Source: an uncultured Porphyromonadaceae bacterium
Lineage (GTDB): Bacteria; Bacteroidota; Bacteroidia; Bacteroidales; Muribaculaceae
Reading direction: 5' to 3'
Length of the DNA: 16,858 nucleotides
NCBI GenBank assembly: GCA_947175225.1
Contig: CAMWLX010000031.1
Location: 1-16,858 of the forward strand
Shown here: positions 14,609 through 16,858 of the stretch, piece by piece
How the letters are laid out: every line of letters starts with the position of its first letter
How positions within the stretch are numbered: position 1 is the stretch's first letter
Notes under the pieces: model-generated
What the model was told of the DNA's origin: nothing
Database searches by the model: none
The model's input: only the letters and a program-made list of their open reading frames with translations
Translations under genes and position numbers: made by a program

Positions 14609-15337
14609 TGTACAAAGATACAAAATATTTTGAGATAATCCAAGTTTCTCCGAATAATTTGAATAATTTAACTCTTGCAATTGGAGAAGTGGGATTTGAT
14701 GTTGAGGGCGTTGGCTACGCCGCCTCGATGTTTGAAGGCGGTGTGGGCGGTAGACGAGACGCATCGTGCGGCAGTCGGTGTCTTCGTGGGGGACGAGGTT
14801 GAGGCTATCGCGCCATTGCCAGAAGTCCGGTTCGCTGCGGTTGGTTTTTGCCCATGCTTCTATTGCAGGTTTTAGAGCCGGAATCATTCGGTTCTGGGCT
14901 ATCTCTTGAAGGCTGTTGGGTCCGCCTCCACGTTTTTGGATGTTGTCGTATGACAATGTATCGTAGAGGTCGGAGATGTCAACTATAGAACCGGGGTATG
15001 TGACTGCATCGAAGTCCGGACTGCCGTGAAGATCGTATTGGCATACGGTGAAGTTTACGGCTTCACAGTCCTTGTAGTTGGAGTGGGAGGGTTTTAGACG
15101 GCAAGTGCAGTCGTTTGGTCCATCCCAGACTACATGGCTTTTGGGTACCGGATCCCATAGTTTCCAGTTTTCTTCGAGGGCTTCCCAGGTGTTTTGTTTC
15201 AGGGCAGCGCGGTAGCGGTCGTATGTGGAGCGGTCGTTGCGGTATAGACGGTCGAGTTCGAGGCGCATTGCTTCGAGGATGGCGTATTTCTCGGCTACCG
15301 GGAGGTTGGTGTATAGTTTGGATTCTTTGGTTAGCAT
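14564..15337 (-). CDS. HNH/EndoVII-superfamily nuclease (toxin-like), apparently frameshifted near its C-terminus
   Basis: The intact frame encodes 257 residues with no signal peptide. After a charged helical N-terminus comes GSPDFDAVTYPGSIVDISDL (105-124), then GGGPNSLQEIAQNRM (137-151), WQWRDSLNLVPHEDTDCRTM (173-192). This order resembles the HNH/EndoVII toxin nucleases of polymorphic toxin systems (WHH/EHHH type), where a His-Glu-Asp stretch and TMRLV are followed by H-x4-H-x-GG. Here the second half is found only in the next frame: after residue 199 (near 14743) the current frame becomes Arg/Gln/Leu-rich, whereas the +1 frame reads HTAFKHRGGVANALNIKSHF and stops at 14668. A one-base insertion or two-base deletion in the CCCACACC run would explain it. 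The gene may thus be a pseudogene, or the base call is wrong. No immunity gene is recognised beside it. Confidence 0.6.
   Translation of the reverse strand: MLTKESKLYTNLPVAEKYAILEAMRLELDRLYRNDRSTYDRYRAALKQNTWEALEENWKLWDPVPKSHVVWDGPNDCTCRLKPSHSNYKDCEAVNFTVCQYDLHGSPDFDAVTYPGSIVDISDLYDTLSYDNIQKRGGGPNSLQEIAQNRMIPALKPAIEAWAKTNRSEPDFWQWRDSLNLVPHEDTDCRTMRLVYRPHRLQTSRRRSQRPQHQIPLLQLQELNYSNYSEKLGLSQNILYLCTPKSASICTSSRLAL
14613..14644 (-). promoter_or_regulatory. Promoter for the candidate small RNA
   Basis: Minus-strand CTTG (14641-14644) and TATCTTTG (14613-14620) are 20 bases apart, the same geometry as the toxin-antitoxin promoter. A TGTACA hexamer (14609-14614) overlaps the end of the -7 element. 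The next feature downstream is only the small structured stretch and terminator. Confidence 0.6.
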
Positions 15338-15446
15338 GGGGAGGGAAATTCTAAGTCATTCTCTGTGAATGAAGCACAGCTTCAGGCGGAAACGGCTTCG
15401 CGACGGTTCAGGGTGGGTATAGTCAGGATTCTTGTTTGAGCTTAGT

Positions 15447-15590
15447 TTACATTAATCTGCAGATCCTGATGGTAAAGCGGGAGCTACACTTTGGGCATTT
15501 AGGTGTGGTAACTAAAACTATTCCTCCGAGAGTGTGGGTGAAAGAGTTGCCGCAGCGGAGGCATTTGCGGTTTTGGATTTCGATAAGCAT
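15447..15590 (-). CDS. 47-aa CxxC-CxxC zinc-ribbon protein, paralogue of the one at 13762-13902
   Basis: A short frame runs from ATG 15590 to TAA 15447-15449. The product begins MLIEIQNRKCLRCGNSFTH and has TTPKCPKCSSRFTIRI near its end. Its Cys10, Cys13, Cys32 and Cys35 occupy the same positions as in the other small protein, and both share RxC..CG..FT and PKCPKC, so they are paralogues. No signal peptide or membrane segment is present. It lies between the AT-rich glycosylase-like gene (110-base gap) and the nuclease gene (109-base gap); no clear promoter is seen in either gap. Zinc binding is inferred; function unknown. Confidence 0.68.
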   Translation of the reverse strand: MLIEIQNRKCLRCGNSFTHTLGGIVLVTTPKCPKCSSRFTIRICRLM

Positions 15591-15700
15591 ACGGACATTA
15601 TTTTATGGTATTTTGATTTTTATCTTAAAAACGTGCGTATACTCCAAGAATTAATGTAACCAATCAACAATTCAGTTTTATCGGTAAATTATGGAATTTC

Positions 15701-16858
15701 TTATTGCCTGTCCTTATCTGAATTTTTAAGCTTTTGTGTATTTATCAAGAAATCTTTAATGAAAGCAGCAATACGATTACGGTCTTTTTTATCCCAATAA
15801 GTATTAAAGGATGGATTTGCAGGATGATGCCAGGGAAACCAAATGCAGCCTTTTTCATCTTTAAATATAGATGCAGTTTGTGTTTCAGTCTTTAGTGTAT
15901 CAGAATTTAAAACTTTTCTGTAATCAGATTCTGGAAGTATATTTCTTCCTAAAATTGAATATTGATGATCTTTTGTATATTCGGAAACTTTAGTAATTCT
16001 TGTCCAGTTGAAAAAATGGGAATCTATAGATTCCGTATTTTTACAAAAATCAACAATCATATTTGTCATTGTTGATTTTCCTCCAATAATAACGAGATGA
16101 GGCATATAGAAATCAATACATTTTGAGAGAAAGCTTTCATTCTTCTCAAACCATTTCCGAATCAGATTAGGATCACTATTTTTTGAGTTATTAAATGCCA
16201 ATCCTGGGAAATGATTAACTTCTATAACGCATGTGTGATTCATTACATTATTGAAGTTATCTAAATCATAACTGGGGTCCCTTAACTTGTCAATATATTT
16301 TATATGGCAGATAGAATTATATTCCTGTTCAGTTAATCCTTTAAATCCTTTTAATATCGTTTGGGTTATTGTTATAAGATTTTTGATAGTAGGATTACTA
16401 GAAACCTCCTCATATGTAATAAAATGTTCTCCATCTGAACATCGATTAGCATTAGTAGTTGAAGAAGGAATCGTTGGTGAAGCTTGATCGAAACCTCCAA
16501 GATAGCGGTACTCTCCGGATTTATATTTAACTAAGTCTCCAATTTCCATATATGGTTCCTTAAGGAGCCATACAATTCTAAAGCTCTCTGGTTTAAAATA
16601 TTCTGAAGAATTAAAAGGTCCAAAGGAATAGGCGTATATCTTTATATAATCCTCAATTAAATCATTTTCATCTAGATTGAATTTGACTAAATCATTATCA
16701 GGATCAATTGTAACTTTAGGCGATCTTTTAAAACTATAAAAATATGGTGCCCTAAGGAATATAGGTGTATTCCTTAGTCTCTCCATAATTTTCCTAGATC
16801 GAATGACATCAGATACATTAAAATTTTCAATGATTAATTGGATATCTGAAACCAATGA
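15701..16858 (-). CDS. Uncharacterised protein with weak uracil-DNA-glycosylase-like features (5' end outside window)
   Basis: The frame stays open to the window edge. The first possible start inside is TTG at 16855, preceded in frame by a Ser codon, so the gene probably begins outside. About 385 residues are visible. RIVWLLKEPY (93-102) resembles the first UDG-superfamily motif (GxDPY-type), IEVNHFPGLAFN (211-222) and PHLVIIGGKS (252-261) form predicted core strands, and FPWHHPANPS (340-349) resembles the closing HP(S) motif. The usual water-activating Asp/Asn is not evident, so glycosylase activity is doubtful. Base composition is markedly AT-richer than the rest of the window, suggesting recent transfer. 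The neighbouring nuclease, zinc-ribbon and toxin-antitoxin genes fit an accessory or defence-like setting. Alternative: an unrelated alpha/beta protein. Confidence 0.55.
   Translation of the reverse strand, partial: SLVSDIQLIIENFNVSDVIRSRKIMERLRNTPIFLRAPYFYSFKRSPKVTIDPDNDLVKFNLDENDLIEDYIKIYAYSFGPFNSSEYFKPESFRIVWLLKEPYMEIGDLVKYKSGEYRYLGGFDQASPTIPSSTTNANRCSDGEHFITYEEVSSNPTIKNLITITQTILKGFKGLTEQEYNSICHIKYIDKLRDPSYDLDNFNNVMNHTCVIEVNHFPGLAFNNSKNSDPNLIRKWFEKNESFLSKCIDFYMPHLVIIGGKSTMTNMIVDFCKNTESIDSHFFNWTRITKVSEYTKDHQYSILGRNILPESDYRKVLNSDTLKTETQTASIFKDEKGCIWFPWHHPANPSFNTYWDKKDRNRIAAFIKDFLINTQKLKNSDKDRQ

Noticed and set aside
15338..15446. Gap between zinc ribbon and nuclease gene, checked for promoter or attachment site
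   Set aside because: Only short imperfect repeats such as GAAGC/GCTTC were found; no promoter match and no flanking direct repeat.
15436..15654. Plus-strand 72-codon frame
   Set aside because: It is the complement of the zinc-ribbon gene, whose CxxC pairs match a paralogue elsewhere in the window.

Overview
The window looks like chromosomal DNA from a gut-type Bacteroidales bacterium; the family cannot be fixed from sequence alone, but Muribaculaceae or Bacteroides relatives fit. The reasons are three fimbrillin-type (Mfa-like) lipoproteins, BspA-type leucine-rich repeats, a BACON domain joined to an M64 peptidase, and promoters of the Bacteroidetes TTTG / TAnnTTTG type. Every gene I accept lies on the minus strand, so transcription runs from high to low coordinates. 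No intergenic gap exceeds about 160 bases, and I saw no rRNA, tRNA, CRISPR array or insertion sequence.

Right end (about 14.5-16.9 kb), a small accessory patch. It holds an AT-rich gene with weak uracil-DNA-glycosylase-like features that runs off the window. Next come a 47-residue zinc-ribbon protein, an HNH/EndoVII-type nuclease that appears frameshifted at its C-terminal catalytic motif, and a candidate small RNA with its own promoter and terminator. After these, a YefM/YoeB toxin-antitoxin operon starts behind paired TGTACA operator cores. Its third gene, seven bases after the toxin, is a second 46-residue zinc ribbon paralogous to the first.

Middle (2.8-13.6 kb), one long apparent operon. 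Nine genes with gaps of 8-56 bases, or a 4-base overlap, lie between a promoter near 13.58 kb and a strong terminator near 2.7 kb. In order they encode: a fimbrillin-like lipoprotein; an 1178-residue lipoprotein joining fimbrillin, leucine-rich repeats, BACON and M64 metallopeptidase; another fimbrillin-like lipoprotein; a membrane-anchored NTF2-like protein; an exported protein with a PEGA-like part and a beta-rich C-terminus; a lipoprotein with FN3-like domains and leucine-rich repeats; a tail-anchored Hanks-type Ser/Thr kinase with DFN in place of DFG; a protein with an HTH-like N-terminus; and a 78-residue protein. This suggests a surface adhesion/proteolysis apparatus made together with an inner-membrane signalling component. 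It is the best candidate here for an undescribed system.

Left end (1-2.6 kb), housekeeping metabolism and envelope. A HAD phosphatase fused to 3-dehydroquinate synthase (shikimate pathway) is followed 12 bases later by a flippase-like multi-pass membrane protein cut by the window edge.
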